This document shows, in pieces, positions 16,603 to 24,910 of a stretch of DNA of 51,805 nt; the stretch's first letter is position 1; the number at the start of each line of letters is the position of its first letter. The DNA is from Microbacteriaceae bacterium (GTDB lineage: Bacteria; Actinomycetota; Actinomycetes; Actinomycetales; Microbacteriaceae), in assembly GCA_019638805.1 (NCBI GenBank), contig JAHBTA010000010.1, positions 1 to 51,805 on the forward strand, given 5' to 3'. Made by a program: the position numbers and the translations under genes. The notes beneath the pieces are model-generated. The model was not told where the DNA came from, made no database searches, and worked only from the letters and a program-made list of their open reading frames with translations.

Positions 16603-17844
16603 ATGCCCGAGACCCGCGACTGCGTCATCGCCGGGGGCGGCCCAGCGGGCGTCGTGCTGGGCTATCTGCTCGCCCGCGAGGGGCTGCGCGTGACGGTTCT
16701 CGAGAAGCACGCCGACTTCCTGCGCGACTTCCGCGGCGATACCATCCACCCCTCGACGCTCACGATCCTGGGCGAGCTCGGGCTGCGCGAGCGGTTCCTC
16801 GAGCTGCCCGTCGACCGGGTCGACACCTTCGACGCCGTGATCGACGGCGAGCGTCTCACGCTCGTCGACTTCGGGACGCTCCCGCCCCCGGATGACTTCC
16901 TGGTGTTCGCGCCGCAGTGGGACTTCCTGAACTTCATGGTGCGCGAAGGCGCGAAGCTGCCGGGCTTCGAGGTGCTCATGAGCACGGAGGCGACCGACCT
17001 GATCCTCGACGGCACCGGCGAGGACGCCCGTGTCGTGGGACTCCGGGCGGGAGATCGCCAGCTGCGCGCCACCCTGACGGTCGCCGCGGACGGACGCGAC
17101 TCCCGCATCCGCGACGCCGCGGGTCTGGTGCCCGACGAGTTCGGCGTCGCCATCGACGTCCTCTGGTTCGACCTGCCCAAGCCCCCGAACCCCCCGCCCG
17201 TGACGCTGGCCTACCTCGGCGAGAGCGCGCTCGTGCTCACGCTGGATCGCGGCGAGCGCTACCAGGCCGGCGCGGTCATCCGGAAGGGCGGCTTCGAGGC
17301 GCTCCGGGCGCGCGGGCTCGAGGAGTTCCGCTCGACCCTGACCGGTGTCGCGCCCGTGCTCGCCCCGGTCGTCGGCAGCATCGCCGAATGGTCCCAGGTG
17401 AAGCTGCTCTCGGTGCAGCTCAACCGGCTGCGCCGCTGGCATCGCGAGGGCTTCATCGCGATCGGCGACGCCGCGCACGCCATGTCGCCCGTCGGGGGCG
17501 TTGGCATCAACTACGCGATTCAGGATGCCGTGGCGCTCGCCGCGCGCGTCGTGCCCGAACTACGCGCGGGCTCCGTCTCCGAGCGCACGCTGGCCGCAGT
17601 GCAACGGCGCCGGCTGCCCCCGGTCAGGTCGATGCAGCGCATCCAGAAGTTCGTGCACGAGCGGATCGCGGGCCGGGCCGTGCAGGGCAGGACCGTGCAG
17701 GGCTCCGCCGCGCGGGATGAGGGGAGGGGAATCGTCCCCGCGCCGGTGCACGCGATCCTGCGGCACGCCCAGCCGATCCTGCAGCGCATCGCGGCACGTT
17801 TCATCGGGCTCGGGATCCGCCCGGAGCACGTGGCGCGACGATAG
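16603..17844 (+). CDS. FAD-dependent aromatic-hydroxylase-like monooxygenase
   Basis: This 413-residue protein is read from ATG 16603. It has the FAD-binding GGGPAG (CVIAGGGPAGVVLGYLLAREG), the conserved DG motif (VAADGRDSRIRDAAGL), and the third FAD motif GDAAHAMSPVGGVGINYAIQDA, all hallmarks of the p-hydroxybenzoate hydroxylase group. Such enzymes insert one oxygen into aromatic or similar substrates using NAD(P)H. Near residue 355-375 a small internal repeat (RAVQG, RTVQG) marks a variable region. The nearby regulator may control it. Substrate unknown. Confidence 0.88.
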   Translation: MPETRDCVIAGGGPAGVVLGYLLAREGLRVTVLEKHADFLRDFRGDTIHPSTLTILGELGLRERFLELPVDRVDTFDAVIDGERLTLVDFGTLPPPDDFLVFAPQWDFLNFMVREGAKLPGFEVLMSTEATDLILDGTGEDARVVGLRAGDRQLRATLTVAADGRDSRIRDAAGLVPDEFGVAIDVLWFDLPKPPNPPPVTLAYLGESALVLTLDRGERYQAGAVIRKGGFEALRARGLEEFRSTLTGVAPVLAPVVGSIAEWSQVKLLSVQLNRLRRWHREGFIAIGDAAHAMSPVGGVGINYAIQDAVALAARVVPELRAGSVSERTLAAVQRRRLPPVRSMQRIQKFVHERIAGRAVQGRTVQGSAARDEGRGIVPAPVHAILRHAQPILQRIAARFIGLGIRPEHVARR

Positions 17845-17899
17845 CCGGGCGGTGCCGGGCGGTGCCGGGCGGTGCGGCGCCAGTGGGGCCGGGCGGCCC
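17844..17899. repeat. Triple 10-bp repeat and GC hairpin between convergent genes
   Basis: gccgggcggt occurs three times in a row (17844-17873). It is followed by the hairpin GGGCC-GGGC-GGCCC (17886-17899). The hairpin lies between convergent genes and may act as a weak bidirectional terminator. Confidence 0.6.
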
Positions 17900-17905
17900 G
17901 AGGCG

Positions 17906-18226
17906 TCAGATGAGGTAGATCTTCCGCAGGGTCTCGTGCACGGTCCAGGTGGTCCGCATGCCCGCGGTCAGCCGCACGATCGAGCCGGGCACGAGCTCGA
18001 GCGGCTCGGGCGCGATGCCGACCACGGTCGCCCGCCCGCTCAGCACGATGAAGAGCTCATCCACCTCGGTGTCGGTCGCGGTGCCCGGGGTCATCTCCCA
18101 GATGCCCAGCTCGTGCTCGCCGCGCACGTCCAGGACGACGGATCCGGTGGCCGGCTCGCCCGCGACGACCTCGTCCGCGGGCAGCGGCTCGTGCTCCAGG
18201 GGAGAGGTGAAGGCGTTCTCGATCAC
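17906..18226 (-). CDS. Cupin-domain protein coupled to the amine-oxidase-like gene
   Basis: This 106-residue protein reads from GTG 18226; the longer open frame upstream is the shadow of the neighbour gene. It is a single cupin barrel (GIWEMTPGTATDTEVDELFIVLSGRATVVG, then LVPGSIVRLTAGMRTTWTVHETLRKIYL). The usual metal His-rich motif is partly replaced (EVDELF), so metal binding is doubtful. Its start overlaps the stop of the upstream oxidoreductase by four bases (GTGA), so both are made together. It resembles cupins found with gamma-glutamylputrescine oxidase-type genes. Confidence 0.82.
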   Translation of the reverse strand: MIENAFTSPLEHEPLPADEVVAGEPATGSVVLDVRGEHELGIWEMTPGTATDTEVDELFIVLSGRATVVGIAPEPLELVPGSIVRLTAGMRTTWTVHETLRKIYLI

Positions 18227-19671
18227 GAGTCGAACCCCAATCCCAGGGCGTCGAGGGTCTTGAGCAGGATGTTGCGCCTGCCCTGCCGGTGATCCGCGCG
18301 ATCCAGCGACCAGCGGGTCAGGTTGATGCCGACCGCCGCGGCCGGCTCGGGCGGGAACGGCAGCGGCCGCTCGCGCACCATGCGGGTCTCGGTGCGCTCG
18401 GTCTTCTCGCCCGCGAGCAGGTCGAGCATGACGTCGGCGGCGAAGCGCGTCGCGCCGACCCCGAGCCCGGTGTACCCCGCCGCGTAGGCGACCCGGCCCA
18501 TGCGCGCCGTGCCGTAGAAGGCGCAGAACCTGGTCGAGGTGTCGATGGCCCCCGCCCAGCGGTGCGTGAAGCGCACGCCGTCCAACTGCGGGAACGTCGT
18601 GAGGAAGTGGCTCGCGAGCCGCTCGTAGCTGGCCGGGCGATTCTCGTAGCGCGGGTCGACGCGGCGCCCGTAGTGGTACACCGCGTCGTACCCGCCGAAC
18701 AGCACACGGTTGTCGGTGGTGAGCCGGTAGTAGTGGAACTGGTTGCCGAGGTCGGCGATCCCCTGCCGGTTCTTCCAGCCGATGCTCTTCAGCGCGGCGG
18801 CGCTGAGCGGCTCGGTCATGAGCACGTAGTCGTAGACCGGCACCGTCATGAGCCGGTTTCGCCACAGCAACGAGCGGAACACATTGGTGGCCAGCACGGC
18901 CTTGGGGGCCTTGACCTGCCCGGCCGCGGTCTGCACGGAGACGCCCCCGGCATCCCCTTCGCCGAGCGCCCGCACCACGGACTCCTCGAAGATCATGACG
19001 CCCCGCTCGGCCGCGAGCCGGGCGAGCTCGTTGGCGAGCTTGGCGGGGTGCGCCATGGCGGTGCCGTGCTTGTCCCAGCGGCCGGCGAGGTAGGTGGGGG
19101 AGGCGACCTCCTTGCGGATCGCAGCCGCATCGAGATAGACGCTGTGCGCGTCGTCGGGGGTCTCGGGCTCGAGCCACTCGATCTGGTGGGGCTCGATCGC
19201 GACGCTCAGGGTGCCGGTGCGCTCGAAATCGGCCTGCAGTCTGTGCTCGCGCACGGTCTGCTCGATGGCGTCGAGGTTGGCCAGCCCGAGCGCGTCGAGG
19301 TGCTCGAGCTCCTCCGGCCAGCGCCGGCGGCCGTTCTCCTCGCCGTGGGTGAGGCTCGCCTCGACGAACCCGCCGTTGCGTCCGGATGCGGCCCAGCCGA
19401 TGCGCTTGCCCTCGACGATGACGACGCGCAGGCCGGGGTCGCGGTCGGTCGCGCGCAGCGCGGTCCAGAGTCCGGTGTAGCCGCCGCCCACGATGACCAG
19501 GTCGGCGTGGACGGTGCCCTCCAGGCGCGGGAAGCGCTGCCCGGGGGCGTCCTCGGTCCAGAAGACGGCGTCACGCGCGTCGGCCAGCGACGCGGCGACG
19601 GCGGATGCGGCGGGCGCCTCGCGCTCGAAGACGGTCGCGGCCCGGCTCGGATTCGGGGCGGGTGGGGTCAT
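18223..19671 (-). CDS. FAD-dependent amine oxidase (DAO family, gamma-glutamylputrescine oxidase-like)
   Basis: This 482-residue protein reads from ATG 19671 behind a GAGGAAGAG ribosome site. The FAD motif VIVGGGYTGLWTAL is near residue 60, followed by GKRIGWAASGRNGGF, the DAO-family flavin-contact segment also seen in PuuB-type enzymes. The C-terminus carries AAGYTGLGVGATRFAADVMLDLL. These enzymes oxidise amines or N-methyl amino acids, giving an aldehyde, ammonia and H2O2. The residues before the FAD motif form a short extension common in this subgroup. It is the first gene of a two-gene operon with the cupin; a TACGTT -10 candidate lies about 40 bases upstream. The exact amine is not evident. 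Confidence 0.87.
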   Translation of the reverse strand: MTPPAPNPSRAATVFEREAPAASAVAASLADARDAVFWTEDAPGQRFPRLEGTVHADLVIVGGGYTGLWTALRATDRDPGLRVVIVEGKRIGWAASGRNGGFVEASLTHGEENGRRRWPEELEHLDALGLANLDAIEQTVREHRLQADFERTGTLSVAIEPHQIEWLEPETPDDAHSVYLDAAAIRKEVASPTYLAGRWDKHGTAMAHPAKLANELARLAAERGVMIFEESVVRALGEGDAGGVSVQTAAGQVKAPKAVLATNVFRSLLWRNRLMTVPVYDYVLMTEPLSAAALKSIGWKNRQGIADLGNQFHYYRLTTDNRVLFGGYDAVYHYGRRVDPRYENRPASYERLASHFLTTFPQLDGVRFTHRWAGAIDTSTRFCAFYGTARMGRVAYAAGYTGLGVGATRFAADVMLDLLAGEKTERTETRMVRERPLPFPPEPAAAVGINLTRWSLDRADHRQGRRNILLKTLDALGLGFDS

Positions 19672-19743
19672 GGGCTTCGTCTCTTCCTCGGGGCGTATCC
19701 CGTGCGTCCAACGTAGCGGCGCGCCGGGTGGGCCCGGCATTCG

Positions 19744-20349
19744 CTACTGGTCGATCAGTCCATTGACGAGCCGTTCGGCGTTGTTCCGCGCCCGCCGGGT
19801 GTGCTCATCGGACACCTCGATGTCCGACATGAAGACGTTGCCGAGCGCGAGCGCCACGACCCCGTAGGCGACCGAGGCCACATCGTCGGTGGACGCGCGA
19901 GGAGCCGCCCCGCCGATGAGGGCGGCGAGTTCGACCTCGGAGCTGAGGTACGCCCCCGAGACGACCGCGTGGATGCGCTGGTTGGTGCGGCCGGCATCGA
20001 CGAGCGCGAGTGCGGCCGCGTTCTCCGGACCAGGGGCGGCCAGCTCGCCGAACAGGTAGTCGAGTGCCGCCTCGATGCTGTTCGTGTCGGGGGGAAGGAA
20101 GGTGCCCGTGTGCGCGCCCGTCGCGATCTGCTCCGGGTCGGGCAGGTCGCCGTAGTAGAGCAGGAGCGCCGCCCCGGTGAGGATGTCGTCCCGGTTGCCG
20201 GCGAAATGGCGCACGTGCCCGCGGGCCATGCCCGCCTCCGCCGCGATCCCGTCGAGAGTCGTCGCGGAGAGCCCGTGCCTCGACAGGCACCGGATCGCGG
20301 CCTCGAGGATCTGCCGGCGCCGTTCCTCGGCGACGGAGGGCCTGCCCAT
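19744..20349 (-). CDS. TetR-family transcriptional regulator
   Basis: This 201-residue protein reads from ATG 20349 with GGAG six bases upstream. The N-terminal HTH (RRRQILEAAIRCLSRHGLSATTLDGIAAEAGMARGHVRHFAGNRDDIL) is typical TetR; the rest is the helical ligand and dimer domain. It diverges from the CocE/NonD hydrolase gene with about 80 bases between the starts, and a TAGTC-N6-GACTA dyad lies in that gap. It most likely represses the hydrolase, DUF3237 and amidohydrolase operon and itself. Confidence 0.9.
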   Translation of the reverse strand: MGRPSVAEERRRQILEAAIRCLSRHGLSATTLDGIAAEAGMARGHVRHFAGNRDDILTGAALLLYYGDLPDPEQIATGAHTGTFLPPDTNSIEAALDYLFGELAAPGPENAAALALVDAGRTNQRIHAVVSGAYLSSEVELAALIGGAAPRASTDDVASVAYGVVALALGNVFMSDIEVSDEHTRRARNNAERLVNGLIDQ

Positions 20350-20364
20350 GGCGTCTCCAATTGT

Positions 20365-20380
20365 TAGTCGGACTTGACTA
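20365..20380. promoter_or_regulatory. TetR operator candidate TAGTC-N6-GACTA
   Basis: This is a perfect inverted repeat in the AT-rich gap between the divergent TetR and hydrolase genes. It overlaps likely promoter sequence on the minus strand (GATAGT lies just beyond). Confidence 0.55.
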
Positions 20381-20429
20381 GAAACTATCAGACGATCTAC
20401 CGTGTGGGGGATCGACACGGCGGAGGACG

Positions 20430-22094
20430 ATGGTGACCGAGATCGAACGGGTGGGGCCGGCCCCGGTGAGCCCGCTCGCGGCCGAGCAGCTGGTGCGAAT
20501 GCGCGACGGCGTCCATCTCGCCACCGACGTGTACCTCCCCGGGGGCGACGACGCGCCCGGGGACACCATCCTCATCCGGCTGCCGTACGACAAGAGCGGC
20601 TCCTACACCTTCATCCCGCTCATCGCCGAGTACCTCATGTCGCACGGGTACCGAGTGGTCGCGCAGGATGTGCGCGGCAAGTTCCGCTCGGAGGGCGATG
20701 CCCTGATCTTCGTCAACGAGGCGCGCGACGGGTTCGACACCATCGAATGGATCACCCAGCAGACCTGGTCGAACGGCCGCGTCGCGATGTGGGGCGACAG
20801 CTACTACGGCTACACCCAGTGGGCAGCGGTGTCGACCCAGCACCCCGCCCTCAAGGCGATCGCCCCGCGCGTCACGGGAACTCAGCTCGGCGAGCCGGTC
20901 CACCGGCATCCGGGCGACATCACCCGCCCGGTCGAGTGGGCGGTGACCTACCTGTACCCGCTCAGCTACTTCCACTCGCAGGACGCCTACTTCTGGGCTC
21001 TCGACCCCGCGCGTCGCCCCTTCAGCGCACAGGCGGAGGAGGCGATGGATGCCATCGGCTCGCGTTCGATCTCCTACGACCAGTGGTTCCCGCGTCCGGT
21101 CCATCTGCCGCGGTTCCCCGACGGCACGCCCTTCGACGCGCGCGCCATCCCGGTGCTGCACACCATCGGACTGTGGGACAACTGCGCACCGCTGTCCTGG
21201 GCCGACGTCGCCGAGATCGAACGGCGGCCCGCCTGGGCGCTCAACCACTTCCTGCGCATCGAGGCCATGGATCACGAGTCCTTCTACCTCGACGACCCGG
21301 CCGAGGCCCGGATCGAGGATCGCCCCGAGGAGCAGATCCGGCGCGAACTCCCGCGCATGCTCGACCCGGCGCTGGAGTTCTTCGACGTCTTCGTGCGCGG
21401 GAACGGCTCGGCCGCCGACATCCCGCGCGTCGCGTGGGCGCTGGCCGGGACCGAGGGCATGCGCCGCGCGCCGAGCTGGCCGCCGCCCGGGACGCGCGAG
21501 TTGCGGCTGCACGCGACCGCCCAGGCCGAGCTGACCGCCTCCGCGGTCGCCGAATCGGGAGAGGCGACCTGGACGCACGACCCCGCCGACCTGGTGCCCT
21601 CCAGCGTGCCCAACGCCTTCGCGTTCCTGCTGTTCCAGCCCGACGAGGCGCCGCTGGGCGAGCGCGACGACGTGCTGGTCTTCACCTCGGCGCCGTTCGA
21701 GCAGGACACCGATCTGGTCGGGTCGGCCAGCGCACGGGCGCGGATCTCGTCGGACGGACCGGTCATGGACCTCTTCGTGCGCGTGCTCGACCTCGCGCCC
21801 GACGGCACCGCTCTGCGCATCGCCCGCGGGCAGGTGCAGCTGGCGGATGCGTCGCGCCCGACGGATGTGGACGTCGATCTCGGGCAGGTGAGCTATCGGC
21901 TGGGCGCTGGGCACCGCATCCGGGTGCACCTGTCCAGCAGCGACTTCCCGGAGTTCCTGCCCGAACCGGGCACCGGTGAGCACCCGTGGTCCGCCACCGG
22001 GATGCGCGCGAACCGGCAGACCGTGGCCCTGGGCGGGGAGTCCGGGCTGACGATCGCGCTGAGCGTGCTGGCCGAGGAGGGGGTGCTCGCATGA
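20430..22094 (+). CDS. CocE/NonD-family (X-Pro dipeptidyl-peptidase S15-like) hydrolase
   Basis: This 554-residue alpha/beta hydrolase is read from ATG 20430 after GGAGG. The nucleophile Ser is in GDSYYGYTQW (G-x-S-Y-x-G type of CocE). A likely acid Asp is in LHTIGLWDNC and His in AMDHESFYL. The C-terminal half is the jelly-roll domain (DLVPSSVPNAFAF..., then VSYRLGAGHRIRVHLSSSDFPEFL). Cocaine-esterase and X-Pro peptidase relatives hydrolyse esters or Pro-amides. It overlaps the DUF3237 gene start, so it heads a coupled operon under the divergent TetR. Substrate unknown. Confidence 0.93.
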   Translation: MVTEIERVGPAPVSPLAAEQLVRMRDGVHLATDVYLPGGDDAPGDTILIRLPYDKSGSYTFIPLIAEYLMSHGYRVVAQDVRGKFRSEGDALIFVNEARDGFDTIEWITQQTWSNGRVAMWGDSYYGYTQWAAVSTQHPALKAIAPRVTGTQLGEPVHRHPGDITRPVEWAVTYLYPLSYFHSQDAYFWALDPARRPFSAQAEEAMDAIGSRSISYDQWFPRPVHLPRFPDGTPFDARAIPVLHTIGLWDNCAPLSWADVAEIERRPAWALNHFLRIEAMDHESFYLDDPAEARIEDRPEEQIRRELPRMLDPALEFFDVFVRGNGSAADIPRVAWALAGTEGMRRAPSWPPPGTRELRLHATAQAELTASAVAESGEATWTHDPADLVPSSVPNAFAFLLFQPDEAPLGERDDVLVFTSAPFEQDTDLVGSASARARISSDGPVMDLFVRVLDLAPDGTALRIARGQVQLADASRPTDVDVDLGQVSYRLGAGHRIRVHLSSSDFPEFLPEPGTGEHPWSATGMRANRQTVALGGESGLTIALSVLAEEGVLA

Positions 22095-22546
22095 TGGAGC
22101 CGCGTCTGGAGTACGCGTTCGAGCTGCGCGTCGACATCGCACCCCATCTGCACATCGGCCGCGGTGTCGATGAGCACCTGAGCTTCACCCCCATCACGGG
22201 CGGGACGGTCGCCGGCCCGCTGCTGAACGGACGGGTGCTGGCCGGTGGCGGCGACTGGGCGGTCGAGCGCAACGGGACCGCCCAGCTGGAGGCGCGCTAC
22301 CTGCTCGAAGCGGATGACGGCGCCGTCATCGACATCCTCAACCGCGGGTACTACCGAGCATCCGAGGAGGTCATCGCGCGCGTCGAGGCCGGCGAGGACG
22401 TCCCGGAGGACGAGTACTACTTCCGTACCGCTCCGGTCTTCCAGACCGATGCCCCGCAGCACCGCTGGCTCGCCGAGCATCAATTCGTCGGCCTGGCGCG
22501 CGACGAGGCGGGTCAGGTCTGCGTGAGGACCTACGTGGTGCGCTGA
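22091..22546 (+). CDS. DUF3237 family protein (copy 1)
   Basis: This protein of 151 residues starts at ATG 22091 (a second ATG follows at once) and overlaps the hydrolase stop by four bases. It contains the DUF3237 core: FTPITGGTVAGPLLNGRVL, QLEARYLLEADDGAVIDILNRG and YYFRTAPVFQT. This family has a small beta-barrel-like fold and no established role. A clear paralogue lies at 31539-32003. The TGATG overlap with the next amidohydrolase indicates coupled synthesis, so it probably acts on the same substrate path. Confidence 0.9.
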   Translation: MMEPRLEYAFELRVDIAPHLHIGRGVDEHLSFTPITGGTVAGPLLNGRVLAGGGDWAVERNGTAQLEARYLLEADDGAVIDILNRGYYRASEEVIARVEAGEDVPEDEYYFRTAPVFQTDAPQHRWLAEHQFVGLARDEAGQVCVRTYVVR

Positions 22547-24198
22547 TGTTCGACATGGTCTTCGTCGGCGGCCGCGCCTACACCTCGGGCTGGGAGTCAT
22601 CACGGCCCCTGGGCGTCGCCGTGCGCGACGGGCGGATCGCCGCGATCGCCGACGATGCCGAGTTGCGCGATGCGGCACCGGCCGCCGAGGTGGTGGACCT
22701 GGCCGGTGGCCTCGTGATGCCCGCCTTCCACGACGCGCACGCGCACCCGATCTCCGGGGCGCTCGAGCTCGTGCAGTGCGACCTGTCGGGCGCGGCCGAT
22801 GCGGCGCAGTGCCTGGCCGCGATCGAGGCCTACGCGCACGCCAACCCGGATGAGCCATGGATCGTCGGTGGTGGCTGGACCATGAGCCACTTCCCGGGCG
22901 GCACGCCCGGACGGGCCCTGCTCGACGCGATCGTGCCCGACCGCCCGGTGGCGCTGCACAACCGCGACCACCACGGCACCTGGGTGAACACGCGCGCACT
23001 GGAGCTCGCCGGCATCACGCACGCGACGGCGGACCCCGCCGACGGACGCATCGAGCGCGAGCCGGGCGGGCACCCGGCGGGGGTGCTGCACGAGGGTGCC
23101 CGGCATCTGCTCGACCGGGTGCTCCCCGAGGTCGGTCCCGAGCTCGCGCTGCGTGCCCTGCAGCGCGCACAGCAGGAGTACTTTGCCCTCGGCATCGTCG
23201 GCTGGCAGGACGCCTACGTCGGCGCTTTCGCCGGGGTTCCGGACCTTCTGACCACCTATCTCGACGGCGTCGCCGACGATACGCTGCGCGCTCGCGTCAC
23301 GGCGGCGCTGTGGTGGGAGCGCGGCGAGGGGATGACGCAGCTCGACGACCTGCTGGCTCGCCGCGATCGGGTGGCCGCTCTCGATCGGCCGGATGTGCTC
23401 ATCGCGGACACCGTGAAGATCATGGTGGACGGCGTCGCCGAGAACTTCACGGCGGCCGTGTCCGAGCCCTTCCGCGATGCTCACGGACATCCCACGCGCG
23501 GTCGGGGCCTGACCTTCCTCGAGCCCGCGGAGTTGACCTCCGCGGTGGTGGCGCTGGACGCGGTCGGCTTCTCGGTGCACTTCCACGCGCTGGGCGACCG
23601 CGCGGTGACCATCGCGCTCGACGCGATCGAGGCGGCGCGCGCGGCCAACGCGTCCAGTGGGGGTCGTCACCAGCTCGCGCATCTGCAGATCGTCCAGGCG
23701 TCCGATGTCGAGCGCTTCCCGCGGCTGGGCGCCGTCGCCAATCTGCAGATGCTGTGGGCGGCGGCCGACGAACAGCTGACCGAGCTGACCTTCCCGTTCG
23801 TCGCTCCGGCGCTCGTCGAGCGCCACTACCCCCTGCGCGAGCTGCGCGACTCGGGTGCGGCGCTCGCCGCGGGATCGGACTGGCCGGTGTCCTCCGCCGA
23901 CCCGCTCGAGGCGATCCACGTGGGCGTCAACCGGGCGGCGCCCGGGGAGGAACCCGATCCGCGCATGGACCCGTCCCAGGCGATCGACCTGGCCTCCGCG
24001 CTGGACGCGTACACCGCCGGGTCGGCGGCGGCGGGCGGTCGTGGCGCCATGACCGGAGAGCTCCTGCCCGGACGGCTGGCGGATCTGGTGGTGCTCGATT
24101 CCGACCCGTTCGCCCGTGATCCGCGCGCGTTGCACGAGGTGCGCGTGCGCCGGACCGTGCTGGGCGGCGAGGTCGTCTACGCTGCGGGGTCGTCGTGA
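22546..24198 (+). CDS. YtcJ-like metal-dependent amidohydrolase
   Basis: This 550-residue enzyme has the beta-strand start (MVFVGGRAYT), the metal-binding HDAHAHP near residue 65, and the later conserved blocks WVNTRALELAGI, DTVKIMVDGVAEN, VHFHALGDRAV and AAGSDWPVSSADPLEAIHVGVNR. The C-terminus returns to the small beta domain (ADLVVLDSDPFARDP). Members hydrolyse amide or related bonds at a metal site; the substrate is not clear. It starts inside the preceding stop (TGATG). The last 22 bases overlap the convergent TetR gene. Confidence 0.93.
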   Translation: MFDMVFVGGRAYTSGWESSRPLGVAVRDGRIAAIADDAELRDAAPAAEVVDLAGGLVMPAFHDAHAHPISGALELVQCDLSGAADAAQCLAAIEAYAHANPDEPWIVGGGWTMSHFPGGTPGRALLDAIVPDRPVALHNRDHHGTWVNTRALELAGITHATADPADGRIEREPGGHPAGVLHEGARHLLDRVLPEVGPELALRALQRAQQEYFALGIVGWQDAYVGAFAGVPDLLTTYLDGVADDTLRARVTAALWWERGEGMTQLDDLLARRDRVAALDRPDVLIADTVKIMVDGVAENFTAAVSEPFRDAHGHPTRGRGLTFLEPAELTSAVVALDAVGFSVHFHALGDRAVTIALDAIEAARAANASSGGRHQLAHLQIVQASDVERFPRLGAVANLQMLWAAADEQLTELTFPFVAPALVERHYPLRELRDSGAALAAGSDWPVSSADPLEAIHVGVNRAAPGEEPDPRMDPSQAIDLASALDAYTAGSAAAGGRGAMTGELLPGRLADLVVLDSDPFARDPRALHEVRVRRTVLGGEVVYAAGSS

Positions 24199-24791
24199 AC
24201 GGCCCGACCGTGCCGGCCGGCGATGCGCGGAAGGCCCGCGACCGCATCCACGATGACTTCGCGCACCTGCGCTTCGTCCCAATGGTCCGGGTCTTCGGTG
24301 GTCGCGATGTAGGCCCCGCGCAGCATGAGGTAGGCGAGCTTCGCGACGCGGGCCGGGTCGGCATAGCCCGCGTCGGTCGCGGCGGAGGTCAGCGCGCTCT
24401 GGAACTCCACCGACTCCCGGTGGAGGGATTCGCGCAACTCGGGCTCGACGGCGGCGTTCGCGACGATCTCCAGGATGAGCGTGCGCATGACGGCGTCGTC
24501 GTCGGCGGAGGTGAGGGACCATTCCAGCATCGCCGCCAGCCGCCCAGGCGCCGGGACCTCGGCGACGGCCTGGTCGCGTTCGTCGCGCCAGCGGTCGCGG
24601 GCGCGGTCGAGGGCGTTCATGATGAGCGCCGCGCGCGAGGGCAGGTAGTTGGTGACGAGAGTCGTCGAACCGCCGAGCTCGCGCGCGACCGAGCGGATCG
24701 TCACGGCCTGGGCGCCCGAGGTCAGCGCCACGCGCACGGTCGCGTCGGCGATGTCGGCCAGCCGCTTGCCGGTGTCCACCTCACGAGGCAT
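24177..24791 (-). CDS. TetR-family transcriptional regulator (second)
   Basis: This 204-residue protein reads from ATG 24791. The N-terminal HTH (LADIADATVRVALTSGAQAVTIRSVARELGGSTTLVTNYLPSRAAL) is typical TetR; the remainder is helical. Its promoter faces the ABC importer promoter, and two related 8-bp words sit between the genes. TAGGCT six bases before the ATG suggests a leaderless mRNA. It likely controls the importer operon. The 3' end overlaps the amidohydrolase gene by 22 bases. Confidence 0.9.
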   Translation of the reverse strand: MPREVDTGKRLADIADATVRVALTSGAQAVTIRSVARELGGSTTLVTNYLPSRAALIMNALDRARDRWRDERDQAVAEVPAPGRLAAMLEWSLTSADDDAVMRTLILEIVANAAVEPELRESLHRESVEFQSALTSAATDAGYADPARVAKLAYLMLRGAYIATTEDPDHWDEAQVREVIVDAVAGLPRIAGRHGRAVHDDPAA

Positions 24792-24797
24792 GGGTCG

Positions 24798-24803
24798 AGC
24801 CTA
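24798..24803 (-). promoter_or_regulatory. Predicted -10 element for leaderless TetR gene
   Basis: On the minus strand TAGGCT ends six bases before ATG 24791, with no ribosome site. Confidence 0.45.
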
Positions 24804-24824
24804 TTGATGGCCGTGACGAAAATG

Positions 24825-24858
24825 CAACATTGATGTACAACGTTGTTACTAGTATGGT
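24825..24858 (+). promoter_or_regulatory. Promoter/operator of the ABC importer operon
   Basis: CAACATTG (24825-24832) and CAACGTTG (24838-24845) are related 8-mers repeating every 13 bases; the second is part of the 10-bp palindrome ACAACGTTGT. A possible promoter is TTGATG (24830-24835), 17 bases, TATGGT (24853-24858), so repressor sites would overlap it. Confidence 0.45.
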
Positions 24859-24910
24859 CCGAAACGTCACCGGCGACGAGCCGGTGCGCAACCCTGAGAG
24901 AGGAAACGCC

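Noticed and set aside
17906..19177. 423-residue minus-strand frame covering the cupin
   Set aside because: Only the last 106 residues are cupin-like; the rest shadows the amine-oxidase-like gene.
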